Positions 25,214 through 34,645 are shown, counted from the stretch's first letter. The stretch is 37,608 nt of DNA from Leptolyngbyaceae cyanobacterium CSU_1_3 (GCA_012034655.1 JAAUOZ010000036.1:1-37608), one strand, 5' to 3'. Notes: a model not told the origin generated them from the letters alone. Made by a program: numbers and translations.

Positions 25214-26428
25214 ATGTACGACTTTGCAATTATTGGCGGCGGCATCATTGGTCTATCTACGGCGATGGCGCTAGCAAATCGTTACTCCAGAGCCAGGATT
25301 TTGCTGCTCGAAAAAGAGAATCAGTGGGCTTATCACCAAACTGGAAGTCATAGCGGTGTAATTCATTCAGGGATATATTACCGGCCAGGCAGCTACAAAG
25401 CTAAGTTTTGCCGAGCGGGTAATAGATCGCTGGTGCAATTCTGTCAAGAGCATGAGTTAGATCATGAGATTTGCGACAAGCTGATTGTTGCGACCCATCC
25501 CAAGGAACTGCCTCTGCTCCAAAACCTCTACGATCGAGGCATCCAAAATGGTATTCCTGTCTCTCAAATTTGTGCAGAAGAAGTGAGAGAGATCGAGCCT
25601 CACGCTCATTGTCTGGCAGGAATTCGGGTCAGATCTACGGGGATTGTCAACTACAAGCAGGTGTGTCAAAAATATGCAGACATTGCGATCGCTCAAGGAG
25701 CCGACCTGCGCCTCAATACCCGTGTAGAGATGCTGGTCAAAACTAGCGAAGGGTACGGCATTGCCACCAACAATGGCATGTTTAACACTCGATTTTTAAT
25801 TAACTGTGCGGGGTTACACAGCGATCGTATCGCCCGGTTCACAAAAACTAGGCCCCCCGCCAAAATCATTCCTTTCCGAGGTGAATACTACGAGTTAAAG
25901 CCAGAGAAGCGCTTTCTAGTAAAGGCCCTCATTTACCCTGTTCCCAATCCCAGCCTTCCCTTTTTAGGGGTTCATTTGACCCGCACGATCGAGGGTAGTG
26001 TGCAGGCGGGGCCCAATGCCATACTCAGCTTCAAGCGAGAAGGATACCGTAAAACTGACTTTGACCTGCGCGATTTTTCTGAAATTATCACCTATCCAGG
26101 GCTTTGGAAACTGGCGGTCAGACACGCCGACGAAGGCCTACGAGAAATGGCGAGATCGTTCAGCAAAGCGCTGTTTGTGCGAAGTTTGCAGCGGCTGATT
26201 CCTGAAGTGCAAGCCGAGGACTTGCTACCAGCGCCAGCAGGTGTGCGAGCACAAGCACTCATGCCCAATGGCAAACTGGTCGATGACTTCTTGATTGTGC
26301 AGGAAGCCAGTGCCTTACATCTCTGCAATGCCCCCTCCCCAGCCGCGACTGCCTCGATCGAGATTGGGCGAGCGATCGCAGAGCAAGCGTCTGTGGTTCA
26401 ACCGTGCCAAGTTGCGTTTAGTCCTTAA
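25214..26428 (+). CDS. lhgO: L-2-hydroxyglutarate oxidase family FAD protein (LhgO-like)
   Basis: A 404-residue DAO-family flavoprotein. DFAIIGGGIIGLSTAMAL is the FAD-binding GxGxxG, SHSGVIHSGIYYRPGSYKAK is the conserved LhgO signature near residue 45, and later blocks (INCAGLHSDRIA, KIIPFRGEYYEL, GVRAQALMPNGKLVDDF) also match. LhgO oxidises L-2-hydroxyglutarate to 2-oxoglutarate. Its place inside an exopolysaccharide region is odd; a different 2-hydroxy-acid or polyol substrate is possible. ATG at 25214 is not preceded by a strong ribosome site. It is about 210 bp before the export genes. Confidence 0.88.
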   Translation: MYDFAIIGGGIIGLSTAMALANRYSRARILLLEKENQWAYHQTGSHSGVIHSGIYYRPGSYKAKFCRAGNRSLVQFCQEHELDHEICDKLIVATHPKELPLLQNLYDRGIQNGIPVSQICAEEVREIEPHAHCLAGIRVRSTGIVNYKQVCQKYADIAIAQGADLRLNTRVEMLVKTSEGYGIATNNGMFNTRFLINCAGLHSDRIARFTKTRPPAKIIPFRGEYYELKPEKRFLVKALIYPVPNPSLPFLGVHLTRTIEGSVQAGPNAILSFKREGYRKTDFDLRDFSEIITYPGLWKLAVRHADEGLREMARSFSKALFVRSLQRLIPEVQAEDLLPAPAGVRAQALMPNGKLVDDFLIVQEASALHLCNAPSPAATASIEIGRAIAEQASVVQPCQVAFSP

Positions 26429-26641
26429 AAAATTGTGGGTTGATTGGAAGAATTCAAAATTGTCCGGATTTTAGAAATGCTTTGTTTAATAGTAGATGAA
26501 GCCGATGAAGCCATTGTATCTTTGTTTACTTCAAAATCGATCTCAGTTTTTTCTATGCTTTGCTTGACTGACAGCCATTGCCTTCGTTAAGGCTCATTCC
26601 TTACCACCCATCCTTCCAGTATCCAAAGAACCTAGTCAGAC

Positions 26642-28099
26642 ATGCGACACCTCCTACTCAATCCCGTTCTTCCTATTTTAGGACTCACTCTATCTACTCT
26701 GGTTGCCGTGGCTGATCCTCTAGGAGCGACACAGCGCCCCCCTAGCCAACCGATCAGCGCCACCCTGCCAGGAGCCGTCATTGATGAATCCTACACCCTA
26801 GGACCTGGCGATCGCGTCCGAATTGAGGTCTTTAAACTGCCGCAATTTACCCTAGAAACTCAGGTCTTAGTCGATGGGTCTCTCAGTCTGCTGCAAGTTG
26901 GCAAAATTCCTGTACGAGGATTGACCCTAACTCAAGCAACTTCCGTTGCTTCTGAGCAATACTCAAAGCTGCTGAGATATCCAGTCGTCAGCGTAACGCT
27001 AGTCGCCCCTCGCCCTGTGAAGGTTGGGATCTCAGGCGAAGTCAATCGTCGGGGTTCCTATCTACTCTCAACCACAGAAGGGGGATCTCAGTTGCCGACT
27101 ATGACACGAGCCATTCAGATGGCGGGCGGCATCACCCAGGCAGCAGACCTGCGACGGGCGCAGCTACGCCGTCCCCTACCAAATGGGGGAGAACAAGTGG
27201 TGAACGTCGATCTATGGGACTTTGTGCAGACGGGCGACCTACGAAGGGATAGGGTGCTCAGAGATGGTGATTCAATCTATATCCCTACCACCAGTGAAGT
27301 GAACCTAGGCGAGTCTTCTCAGCTTGCGACGACCAGTTTTTCCTCCGATCGCAATCAGCCGCTCAACATTGCTGTCGTAGGTGAAGTGTATCGACCCGGG
27401 CCCTATACCGTCACCGGAACCGCCCGCACGGGAGCCGCCGGAGTCCCTGGGGGTAATACCTCTAACAACAACAACACCCCAGACAACGTGCCGACCATTA
27501 CCAGAGCCATTCAAGTTGCGGGTGGCATTAAGCCGATGGCCGATGTTCGTCAGATTCAAGTTCGGCGCACCACTAAAACCGGGGTGGAACAAACGCTAAC
27601 GATCGACCTTTGGAAGCTCCTCAAAGAAGGCGACCTGCGTCAGGATTTGATTTTACAAGACCGAGATACGATCGTCATTCCCACAGCCACTTCCATCACC
27701 CCCGCCGAAGCGGCCCAAGTTGCCTCTGCCAGTTTCTCGCCAGACACCATCAAAGTGAACGTGGTTGGTGAAGTCACGCGGCCTGGCGTGGTTGAAGTTC
27801 CTCCCAACACTCCTTTGAACAAAGTGATCTTAGCAGCAGGCGGATTCGATAACCGACGGGCTAAAACCAGCAGCGTGGATCTTATTCGACTCAACCCCGA
27901 CAGCACGGTCTCTCAACGCAGAATTGCCGTTGATTTTGCCAAAGGCATCGACGAAGACAAAAACCCTGCCCTGAGAAATGACGACGTAGTAGTGGTCAAC
28001 CGCTCTGGCATCACTAAAGCGACTGACGTTTTAGGAACCATTCTGAATCCCTTTAGCAACGTCTTCTCAGTTCTCAACTTCTTTAACATCTTTCGGTAG
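26642..28099 (+). CDS. Polysaccharide export protein, Wza-like with three SLBB domains
   Basis: A 485-residue periplasmic/outer-membrane export protein. After an N-terminal hydrophobic signal (NPVLPILGLTLSTLVAV) comes a Poly_export domain (YTLGPGDRVRIEVFKLPQF, LPQVG-type region near residues 50-120) and three SLBB units, each marked by GEV(N/Y/T)RxG (VGISGEVNRRG, AVVGEVYRPG, NVVGEVTRPG). The second and third share a repeated block of about 120 residues (TRAIQ-AGGI... DLW...GDLR). No lipobox is obvious, unlike classic Wza. With the next gene it forms the export channel and its partner kinase. Confidence 0.9.
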   Translation: MRHLLLNPVLPILGLTLSTLVAVADPLGATQRPPSQPISATLPGAVIDESYTLGPGDRVRIEVFKLPQFTLETQVLVDGSLSLLQVGKIPVRGLTLTQATSVASEQYSKLLRYPVVSVTLVAPRPVKVGISGEVNRRGSYLLSTTEGGSQLPTMTRAIQMAGGITQAADLRRAQLRRPLPNGGEQVVNVDLWDFVQTGDLRRDRVLRDGDSIYIPTTSEVNLGESSQLATTSFSSDRNQPLNIAVVGEVYRPGPYTVTGTARTGAAGVPGGNTSNNNNTPDNVPTITRAIQVAGGIKPMADVRQIQVRRTTKTGVEQTLTIDLWKLLKEGDLRQDLILQDRDTIVIPTATSITPAEAAQVASASFSPDTIKVNVVGEVTRPGVVEVPPNTPLNKVILAAGGFDNRRAKTSSVDLIRLNPDSTVSQRRIAVDFAKGIDEDKNPALRNDDVVVVNRSGITKATDVLGTILNPFSNVFSVLNFFNIFR

Positions 28100-28315
28100 T
28101 TCGTCTGAGTGGACTGAGATACGTAGACTGAGTTAACTTTGGGTGCATCAGTGATAACTATAATTCAGCAGAACTCAAACCATAGATTCTCCTGGATTTG
28201 GGGCTACAGACCTCACGGCACATTGGCTTCCCCAGCCAACTGTGTGACCCAAAGACGTTTCTAGAACAATTTCACAATCGTTGGTTATTCATCAAGCAAG
28301 TTTGAAGAGGTCAAG

Positions 28316-30529
28316 ATGGACGGACAATATCCCCAATCGTTGCCACCCCTATCGTCTAGAAATGGGAAGCGACCCCATTGGCTGATGACGGGCGGGCAGC
28401 CCGAAGCAGATGATGTACTCGATCTGGGTCAAGTGTTTTCGGTACTGCGTCGTCGGGTTTTGATCATTGCGGGAGTAGCAACGGTGATCACGTCTGCGGC
28501 CCTCGTCAAGGCGGTCACTAGCCCCAGCTACAGAAGTACGTTTCAAATCTTGACCAAGCCCGTGACGGCGGAAAGTCAGGTGGCAACCTCCCTGCCCCAG
28601 GCTCTAAATTCAAGTGCCAACCGCGATCCAAATATGGTGGCTCCTGGTTTTGACGAAACTCGGATGAAGCTGCTGAAGAGTCCAAAAATTATTCAGCCGA
28701 TCGTAGACAGGCTTAAAGACAAGTACCCTGACATAACCTACGAGAAACTCATCAATGGGATTGAAATCAAACCATTGCCCAACACTGAGGTGGTCGAGAT
28801 TCGATACGAAGATGCCAAACCAGAGCGCGTCAAAGACATTCTGCAAGAATTAAGCGATAGCTACCTGCGATACAGCCTCGAAGAGCGGCTGTCGGATGTG
28901 CGCCAGGGAACCAACTTTATCGAGTCTCAACTGCCTCAACTCCAAAAACAGGTGGAATTGGGTCAACAGCGACTTCAGCAGTTTCGTCAGCAGTACAATA
29001 TTTTTGACCCAGAATCTCAAAGCAAAGAACTGTCTGAGCAAATGACCGCCTTTAGACGGCAGCGTTTAGAAACTGAGGTGGCGCTCAACCAGGTGCGCTC
29101 CAGTTTTTCTGACTTGCAAACTCAGTTATCCCAAAAGCCAGATGGGTTAGCCTCAACCACTGCCCTGAGCCAAAATGCTCGCTACCAAAAGCTATTGGAG
29201 CAACTGCAAAGCGTAGACACCCAGATCGCGGCTGAATCGTCCCTATTTGTGGACGGCAGCCCCAACGTGCAGGTCTTGCAAGATCAGCGATCGAACCTCG
29301 TGCCGCTGATCAACAACGAAGCCCAACGGGTGCAAGACGAAGTTGCTAGCCAGATTCGCGATCTGTCTGCCCGCAATCAAGCTCTCGTGGGAACCGAAGA
29401 ACAGTTAAACCAGCGCATGAAAGACCTATCGGTCATCGCGCGGGAGTACACCCGAATTCAACGAGAATTGCAGATCGCCACCGAAAACCTCAATCAATTT
29501 TTAGCCAAGCGTGAAGCCCTGAAAATTGATGCAGGTCAACGACAAACCCCATGGCAGCTAATTGCGGGCCCTAGCAACCCAGGGCTGTCTCGCTTTAGAA
29601 CCACGCTGGCACTGGGAGCCGTTCTAGGACTGCTGCTAGGAGCGGCCATCGCTCTACTCGTCGATAAAATGAGTAATGTCTTCTACAACCCCGACGAAAT
29701 CAAAGCGGCAACCAGACTGCCAATGTTGGGTGTGATTCCAACCAATCAGGAGTTGGACGAAATGGATCGGCTCAACGCCTTACCCAATGCTGGGGGAGTG
29801 TTTCAACGCGCTAGCCAATTTATGGGCTTCAAGCCGCGCAAATTTGGTGCAGTGCCTTTTCTGGAAGCATTTAGATCGCTCTACACCAACATTCGCCTCC
29901 TGCATTCCGATGCGCCAGTGCGTTCTTTGGTGGTTAGCTCTCCCACGCCGCAGGATGGCAAATCCACGATCGCTCTATACCTGGCACAAGTCGCGGCGGC
30001 TATGGGTCAGCGCGTCTTGTTGGTGGATGCAGAATTGCGCCGGCCTCAAATGCACAACCGCTTGGGACTGGTAAATGCCAAAGGACTGAGTGATTTGATC
30101 GGCTCCAATCTCGACTACAAACAGGTCATTCAGCAATCGCCCCAGGACGACAATCTGCATATCCTCACCGCAGGGCAACTGTCACGCGATCCGGTGAGTT
30201 TGCTCTCGTCTCCCAGAATGCAGCAGCTAATGGAGCAGTTCAAGTCTGCCTTCGATCTGGTAATTTACGATACGCCGCCCCTGGTGGGGTTTGCAGATGC
30301 GAACCTAGTGGCCGCAAAAACTGATGGACTGCTGTTTGTGAGCCGTGTTAGCAAAACCAATCGAGATGCGCTCAAGCAAGCCCTAGAGGAGCTAAGAATT
30401 TCTCCAACGGTGATTTTAGGAACGGTTGCTAATGATTCTAGGCAGCAATCCAGCAATTTGCAGATGGCTTATTACTATGACACTATGCAGGCTCCACAAG
30501 CGATCGACGGCTCACCAACCCTGCGATAG
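28316..30529 (+). CDS. Polysaccharide co-polymerase/tyrosine autokinase (Wzc-like)
   Basis: A 737-residue fused PCP-2a protein. A Wzz domain starts after the first membrane helix (LIIAGVATVITSAALVKAV near residues 48-66), a long coiled-coil periplasmic region spans about residues 190-400, a second helix (LGAVLGLLLGAAIALLV near 425) leads to the kinase. Walker A is PTPQDGKSTIALYLAQ, A' is VLLVDAELRRPQMHNRLGL and Walker B lies in VIYDTPP. The extreme C-terminus has only a small Tyr group (YYYD) rather than a long Tyr cluster. It starts at an ATG preceded by agagg and is followed by a strong terminator. It controls chain length and export with the Wza-like protein. Confidence 0.92.
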   Translation: MDGQYPQSLPPLSSRNGKRPHWLMTGGQPEADDVLDLGQVFSVLRRRVLIIAGVATVITSAALVKAVTSPSYRSTFQILTKPVTAESQVATSLPQALNSSANRDPNMVAPGFDETRMKLLKSPKIIQPIVDRLKDKYPDITYEKLINGIEIKPLPNTEVVEIRYEDAKPERVKDILQELSDSYLRYSLEERLSDVRQGTNFIESQLPQLQKQVELGQQRLQQFRQQYNIFDPESQSKELSEQMTAFRRQRLETEVALNQVRSSFSDLQTQLSQKPDGLASTTALSQNARYQKLLEQLQSVDTQIAAESSLFVDGSPNVQVLQDQRSNLVPLINNEAQRVQDEVASQIRDLSARNQALVGTEEQLNQRMKDLSVIAREYTRIQRELQIATENLNQFLAKREALKIDAGQRQTPWQLIAGPSNPGLSRFRTTLALGAVLGLLLGAAIALLVDKMSNVFYNPDEIKAATRLPMLGVIPTNQELDEMDRLNALPNAGGVFQRASQFMGFKPRKFGAVPFLEAFRSLYTNIRLLHSDAPVRSLVVSSPTPQDGKSTIALYLAQVAAAMGQRVLLVDAELRRPQMHNRLGLVNAKGLSDLIGSNLDYKQVIQQSPQDDNLHILTAGQLSRDPVSLLSSPRMQQLMEQFKSAFDLVIYDTPPLVGFADANLVAAKTDGLLFVSRVSKTNRDALKQALEELRISPTVILGTVANDSRQQSSNLQMAYYYDTMQAPQAIDGSPTLR

Positions 30530-30572
30530 ACTCTCAAAACGCATCTCAATGTCAGAAAAATAGACCTCAACT

Positions 30573-30598
30573 AAGAGTGCAACACTGCACTCTTTTTT
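30573..30598 (+). terminator. Rho-independent terminator after the Wzc-like gene
   Basis: aagagtgca (30573-30581) pairs perfectly with tgcactctt (30586-30594), a 4-nt loop, then a T-run to 30598. This is a near-ideal terminator marking the end of the export operon. Confidence 0.88.
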
Positions 30599-30716
30599 GC
30601 AGAAAATTTCTTGATAACCACTCATCTCTGTGCTTTTCAATGTTAGTTATATAGAAGACCAGGGTATCTTCACTGGAAAGAGTTCCACGAGCTTCTCAAC
30701 AAGACTGGAGGATTGC

Positions 30717-32377
30717 ATGGGGGACGCTAAACCCAAACTCAAATTGATGATTGTAGATGATGAGCCAGACAACCTAGATTTGCTCTATCGCACCTTTCGA
30801 CGAGACTTTGATGTGGTGAGAGCCAGCAGCGCGATCACAGCACTTAAGCTACTCGATCAAAGAGGCGAGATGGCGGTGATCATCTCCGACCAGCGCATGC
30901 CCGAAATGCTGGGAACCGAGTTTCTCAGTAAAACGGTCGATCGCTTTCCCGACACCATTCGGATTGTGCTGACAGGATACACAGATGTCCAAGATTTGGT
31001 CGAAGCCATCAATTCTGGCAAAGTCTTCAAATACATCACAAAGCCGTGGAAGCCTCAACAACTACAAGTTGTGGTTGAACAGGCAGCAGAGACTTACCGT
31101 GTTCTCAAACAAAGAACCGAAGACTTGCGTCGAGCCTTGCGCCGAGAGTCACTCTTTAACGCGATTACGAGGGCAATCCGCAATTCCCTCGACTACCACA
31201 GTATGCTACAAACCATTGTGGAGACCTTAGGGCAATCGCTGGAGGCAAATTGCTGCACGCTCTACCCGATCGAAGGATCGATTTTACAGCCTCACTCTGC
31301 TATGTATTGCTCTGAAAAATGGGAGGGGCAAGAAAGTCTGCCCGATCTCGCAACTCCGCTAGTACAGGGTGTTTTAGAAACACACAGGACGCAAGTCAAG
31401 CAACCTCATAAGTCACAAACTAGGGAAACTCACCTGGCAGTGCCTCTGCTTTATCAACAGGATTTGCTGGCGATCCTGTTTCTGTGCCAGAGAGAAAGCG
31501 ATCGCCCTTGGTCACAAGAAGACATCGAGCTAATTGAAGGAGTCGCAGAACAGTCGGCTTTAGCCATCTCCCAAGCAAAGCTTTACCAGCGCACCCAACA
31601 GCAAGCAGAGCAAATTCGAGCCGAACTAGCGGTGGCAAGGCAAATTCAGAGCAATCTTCTGCGGCAAACGTTACCAGTGTTGGAAAGCGTGAAGGTGCAG
31701 GCGTGCTGTCACCCAGCGCGGGAGGTGGGGGGCGACTTTTTTGAGGTCTATCACCACCCCCAGGGCGATATTTGGCTAGCGGTGGGTGATGTGTCAGGAA
31801 AGGGGGTTCCGGCGCACTATTCATGTCTAGTGCAATTTCAGTTTTACGGCGAGAGCTTTCTCAAGAAGCTTCGCCTGAGCCGAATGTAATCATGCAAAGT
31901 CTCAATAGTATTTTGTCTCAAGATTTAATCAGTACAAACTGTTTTATCACAATGGTTTTAGCGCGTTACACACCGACCACAAAGCGCCTAGTCTATGCCA
32001 ATGCAGGGCACATTTATCCCCTAGTTTGGTCGAAACAGGGTGAGGTTTGCCCGATCGAGCCAACCTATCTCAAAGCGCGGGGCGTTCCGTTGGGAATTTT
32101 GCCAAATTGGAATGCCCTCTCTGGCAGTCTGACGCTTGGGACGGGGACGATTTTCCTACTGACTAGCGATGGCATTACAGAGGCGACCATTCATCCTGAA
32201 AACTCGTCTTGCTCCCATCCCGACGAAGGAGGAGTCATGCTCAAGCAAGCAGGGCTTTGGCAGTTGCTACAACAAGAAGGCGAATACTTAGACCTAAACC
32301 ATCTGTTAGCCCAAATTCAGTCACACAATGCAGTTCAGGAAGATGACCAGACAATTTTATCTCTGGAGGTTCTTTAG
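30717..32377 (+). pseudogene. REC-GAF-PP2C (SpoIIE/RsbU-type) phosphatase, split by a one-base deletion
   Basis: The start is the ATG at 30717 (tggagga 5 nt upstream). Domains in order: receiver (VDDEPDNLDLLYRTF, phosphoacceptor in ISDQRMPEMLG, KYITKPW) in residues 1-125; a GAF sensor (about 160-310); and a SpoIIE-type PP2C domain (REVGGDFFEVY, VGDVSGKGVPA). The PP2C frame shifts near 31814. One added G gives PAALFMSSAISVLRRELS and continues to ANAGHIYPLVW, LTSDGITEA and the end at 32377. The intact protein would be about 553 residues and dephosphorylate an anti-sigma-antagonist. The RsbW-type kinase follows at once. Truncated as written, it would lack the second half of the catalytic domain. 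Confidence 0.82.
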
Positions 32378-32379
32378 CG

Positions 32380-32805
32380 ATGAGAACTGAGCTTCATATT
32401 CCAAGTGACTTAAGATTTTTGAACATTGCTGAGAGCTGGTTGTTGGGTAGTTTAGAGATTGAAATTGGGGATGAAGTCGATTGGACTCGTCAGTCGGCGC
32501 GTCTGCGATTGGCATTGGTCGAAGCTTACTCGAATGTGGTGCGCCATGCTCACCGTGATCAACCTAATCTTCCGGTGTTGATTCGGCTGGAGGTCAAAGA
32601 TCGCGATCTGTCCCTGGAAATTTGGGACTATGGGCAGGGGTACGATCTTTCGACCTATCTGGCTCCTTCCCCTGAAGACTGCCAAGAACACGGCTATGGC
32701 TGGCTAATTTTGAATCGTCTGATGGATCGGGTCGAGTACCGCTTGCAGGTGGATGGGCGAAACTGCCTAAAGCTGGAGGCAAGTTTGATAGCAGGGTCGC
32801 AGTAG
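32380..32805 (+). CDS. RsbW-type anti-sigma regulatory factor (serine/threonine kinase)
   Basis: A 141-residue HATPase_c protein. The N box EAYSNVVRHAH (near residue 48) and the G1 box IWDYGQGYDL (near 85) with the C-terminal GYGWLILNRLMDRVEY are those of RsbW/SpoIIAB-like kinases, which phosphorylate anti-sigma-antagonists or sequester a sigma factor. The ATG at 32380 follows the phosphatase stop by only 2 nt (tttagcgatg), so translation is coupled. The anti-sigma-antagonist gene is not nearby, so the partner is elsewhere. Confidence 0.88.
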   Translation: MRTELHIPSDLRFLNIAESWLLGSLEIEIGDEVDWTRQSARLRLALVEAYSNVVRHAHRDQPNLPVLIRLEVKDRDLSLEIWDYGQGYDLSTYLAPSPEDCQEHGYGWLILNRLMDRVEYRLQVDGRNCLKLEASLIAGSQ

Positions 32806-32994
32806 GGGCGATCGTTGAGTTGCGATCGACTGGCTGAATAGAGCCACGATAGCGTCTGAGTGCAGCTACTCTTACAGATTTGGTCAGAGAGCCTCTGATA
32901 TGTGCTAGGAGGTCAACTGCCGAATCTAAGTAGGCTTTCTGACTTGCCGTTGCCACGCTTCGCAAGGCGACACTCCTAACTTAGTCTCATTTTA

Positions 32995-33030
32995 GATTTT
33001 GGGTAGTGGATTTTGGGTAGTGGATTTTGG
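32995..33030. repeat. Tandem 14-bp repeat, 2.5 copies
   Basis: gattttgggtagtg occurs at 32995-33008 and 33009-33022, followed by the first eight bases of a third copy. It lies about 30 bp before the promoter predicted at 33058. Confidence 0.9.
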
Positions 33031-33057
33031 AGTGTGAAATTCTTGCTGGGAAGTGGT

Positions 33058-33086
33058 TTCACCATTTAGTTTACCTGATCTATAAT
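33058..33086 (+). promoter_or_regulatory. Putative sigma70-type promoter
   Basis: TTCACC (33058-33063), a 17-nt spacer and a perfect TATAAT (33081-33086) are the standard arrangement. Transcription would start near 33093. No gene of note lies downstream on the plus strand before a terminator at 33275-33298. Confidence 0.55.
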
Positions 33087-33092
33087 TTCAGT

Positions 33093-33298
33093 TTATAGAA
33101 CTTAACTAGGAGGGTGATCTTTGATTTCTAGTTGAAACTGAAAAATAAGATAACCCCATCTCATACAATCTTATATAAGCTATCCCATAAATCGAAATAT
33201 CACCAGAATGTGTGATGGTCAACTTGCTCAAAATTAGGTTAGATAAAGACAGACTTGCTTCGGAGCGTTTTTCGGCAGCCTTCACGGGCTGCTTTTTT
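33093..33298 (+). ncRNA. Candidate small RNA of about 205 nt
   Basis: The region is bounded by the promoter at 33058-33086 and a terminator at 33275-33298 and contains no convincing ORF; the ATGs present give only 9- or 39-residue frames, and the longer one runs through the terminator. A short aggagg (about 33109) with nothing useful after it is noted. A non-coding RNA is the simplest reading, but no family is recognised. Confidence 0.35.
33275..33298 (+). terminator. Rho-independent terminator in the RsbW-TPM spacer
   Basis: gcagcc (33275-33280) pairs with ggctgc (33287-33292) over a 6-nt loop and runs into six T residues. It is about 470 nt after the RsbW-type gene and so probably ends a separate transcript. 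Confidence 0.8.
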
Positions 33299-33470
33299 AT
33301 TCAAAATTTCAGGCAAGCTCCGCATTTACATTGAATTTAAGAACACTTGCAGGCGAATAATGTACTCAGTGAGGGGTAGGCAGGGCGATGCCTCTACTAG
33401 AATTCATTAGGGGCGAGTATTTTATTTTTGCGCCTGTTCCTTATCTTAAAAAACTGACCCACAAACAGCA

Positions 33471-33521
33471 GTGGTGCAGAGTCTAGGCGTGACATTGCCA
33501 CAGGTCTAGACTTTGCACCAC
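33471..33521. repeat. 16-bp inverted repeat between convergent units
   Basis: gtggtgcagagtctag (33471-33486) and ctagactttgcaccac (33506-33521) are inverted with one mismatch; an inner gtg/cac can extend the fold. It lies about 40 nt after the stop of the minus-strand TPM gene and could terminate it. A palindromic gctaaaattttagc lies just beside it. Confidence 0.6.
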
Positions 33522-33562
33522 CGATGAAAGCGCTAAAATTTTAGCCCCTAGTTTTTAGATTT

Positions 33563-34405
33563 CTAGGTTTCAGACTCAGACGTAGGCGATCGATTTGCCC
33601 CCAAGGTCAAATAGGCGACGAGTGCCCCGATCGCAAACCCTGCCACATTGCGAAACAGTGGCAGCCACTCTGAAGTGCGCGTTACCACGGGCCCCACCCC
33701 AAACGCCAAAAACAAAATGCCCCACAAAGGTGAGAAAATCAGTGCCCACTGCCAAGAGAAGGGCTGATCTGCTTTACGAGGATGCGCGGCAAAGCCAAAG
33801 ATTACTCCACCTGCGATCGAGGTAACTAGGGTCAAAATCCATTGTTCTCTGGGCAAACCGGGCACGACTCCACACCCTCCCTGCCGCAGACAAAACTTGA
33901 CTGCATCCAACGCTTGAATAATTGCTTGATCTTCTCCATTTTCGCGCACAAAAAACTGATTGCCAAATCGGGTTTGCAGCTCGATCCAAAACGTTCGGGA
34001 TAGCAGCGGATAGTAAGCATCGCCCACACTAAAGTTGAGAATGTTGCCCCCGCGCTGATCGACCACCATCATCATGCTCTTTTCGTCCAGTCCCCAGAAG
34101 TTTTTGACGGCCGTGCCAGGGGTACGATCGAACTGGGTCAAGACACGCATTTTCCAGCCTGTTTCTGCTTCAAAGTCAGCCAAATCCTTAGAGAGTGCCT
34201 CCTCCTGAATGGCAGTCAGCGACTTGGCTAGATCGATGACATTGGTGGGTTTGTCGGGCAACAAATCAGGATTGTTGTAAGCGTGGGCATCGGGGGCGAT
34301 CGCCCAAATTGACACCATGAGCACAAAGGCTGTAACCGCTTTCACAAAGCGACGACTTAAGAAATATTGCATTGACGGCTGGAGTGATAAGGGGTGAAGA
34401 GACAT
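33563..34405 (-). CDS. TPM-domain membrane protein, Psb32/TLP18.3-like
   Basis: A 280-residue protein (or 269 from an internal ATG at 34372). An N-terminal signal or membrane segment (FVKAVTAFVLMVSIWAIAP ending A-H-A) precedes a TPM domain (NVIDLAKSLTAIQEEALSKDL, MRVLTQFDRTPGTAVKNFWGLD, MMMVVDQRGGNILNFSVGDA) of the kind in Psb32/TLP18.3, which aids photosystem II repair in thylakoids. Two or three C-terminal membrane helices follow (LVTSIAGGVIFGFA, WALIFSPLWGILFLAFGVG, FRNVAGFAIGALVAYLTLG). This places the TPM domain in the lumen. No clear ribosome site; ATG at 34405. Confidence 0.85.
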   Translation of the reverse strand: MSLHPLSLQPSMQYFLSRRFVKAVTAFVLMVSIWAIAPDAHAYNNPDLLPDKPTNVIDLAKSLTAIQEEALSKDLADFEAETGWKMRVLTQFDRTPGTAVKNFWGLDEKSMMMVVDQRGGNILNFSVGDAYYPLLSRTFWIELQTRFGNQFFVRENGEDQAIIQALDAVKFCLRQGGCGVVPGLPREQWILTLVTSIAGGVIFGFAAHPRKADQPFSWQWALIFSPLWGILFLAFGVGPVVTRTSEWLPLFRNVAGFAIGALVAYLTLGANRSPTSESET

Positions 34406-34612
34406 GGACGGATTAAAGGGCGACTAAACAACCAACGTGATTAAGCTTACTTTTCTTTACATTTGTTAACTCTAATCTAATATTAGAAGCCTCTGCAAAA
34501 CTCAGTCAATTCACTAGCAAAATTTGCCAACAAAAAGCATCCTCCTGGATGCCCTAGTATTTTTCAACGAAAATTAAGATCTGTGATGGCGAGGTTAAAT
34601 CTGCAAAACCTG

Positions 34613-34645
34613 GGCTGATGTTGATCAAGAAGGTTAACATCAGCC
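34613..34645 (-). terminator. Perfect 10-bp stem-loop after the DUF948 gene
   Basis: ggctgatgtt (34613-34622) pairs with aacatcagcc (34636-34645) over a 13-nt loop, 17 nt after the minus-strand stop at 34663. T-run is weak (gtttt). Probable end of the YtxH-DUF948 operon. Confidence 0.55.
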
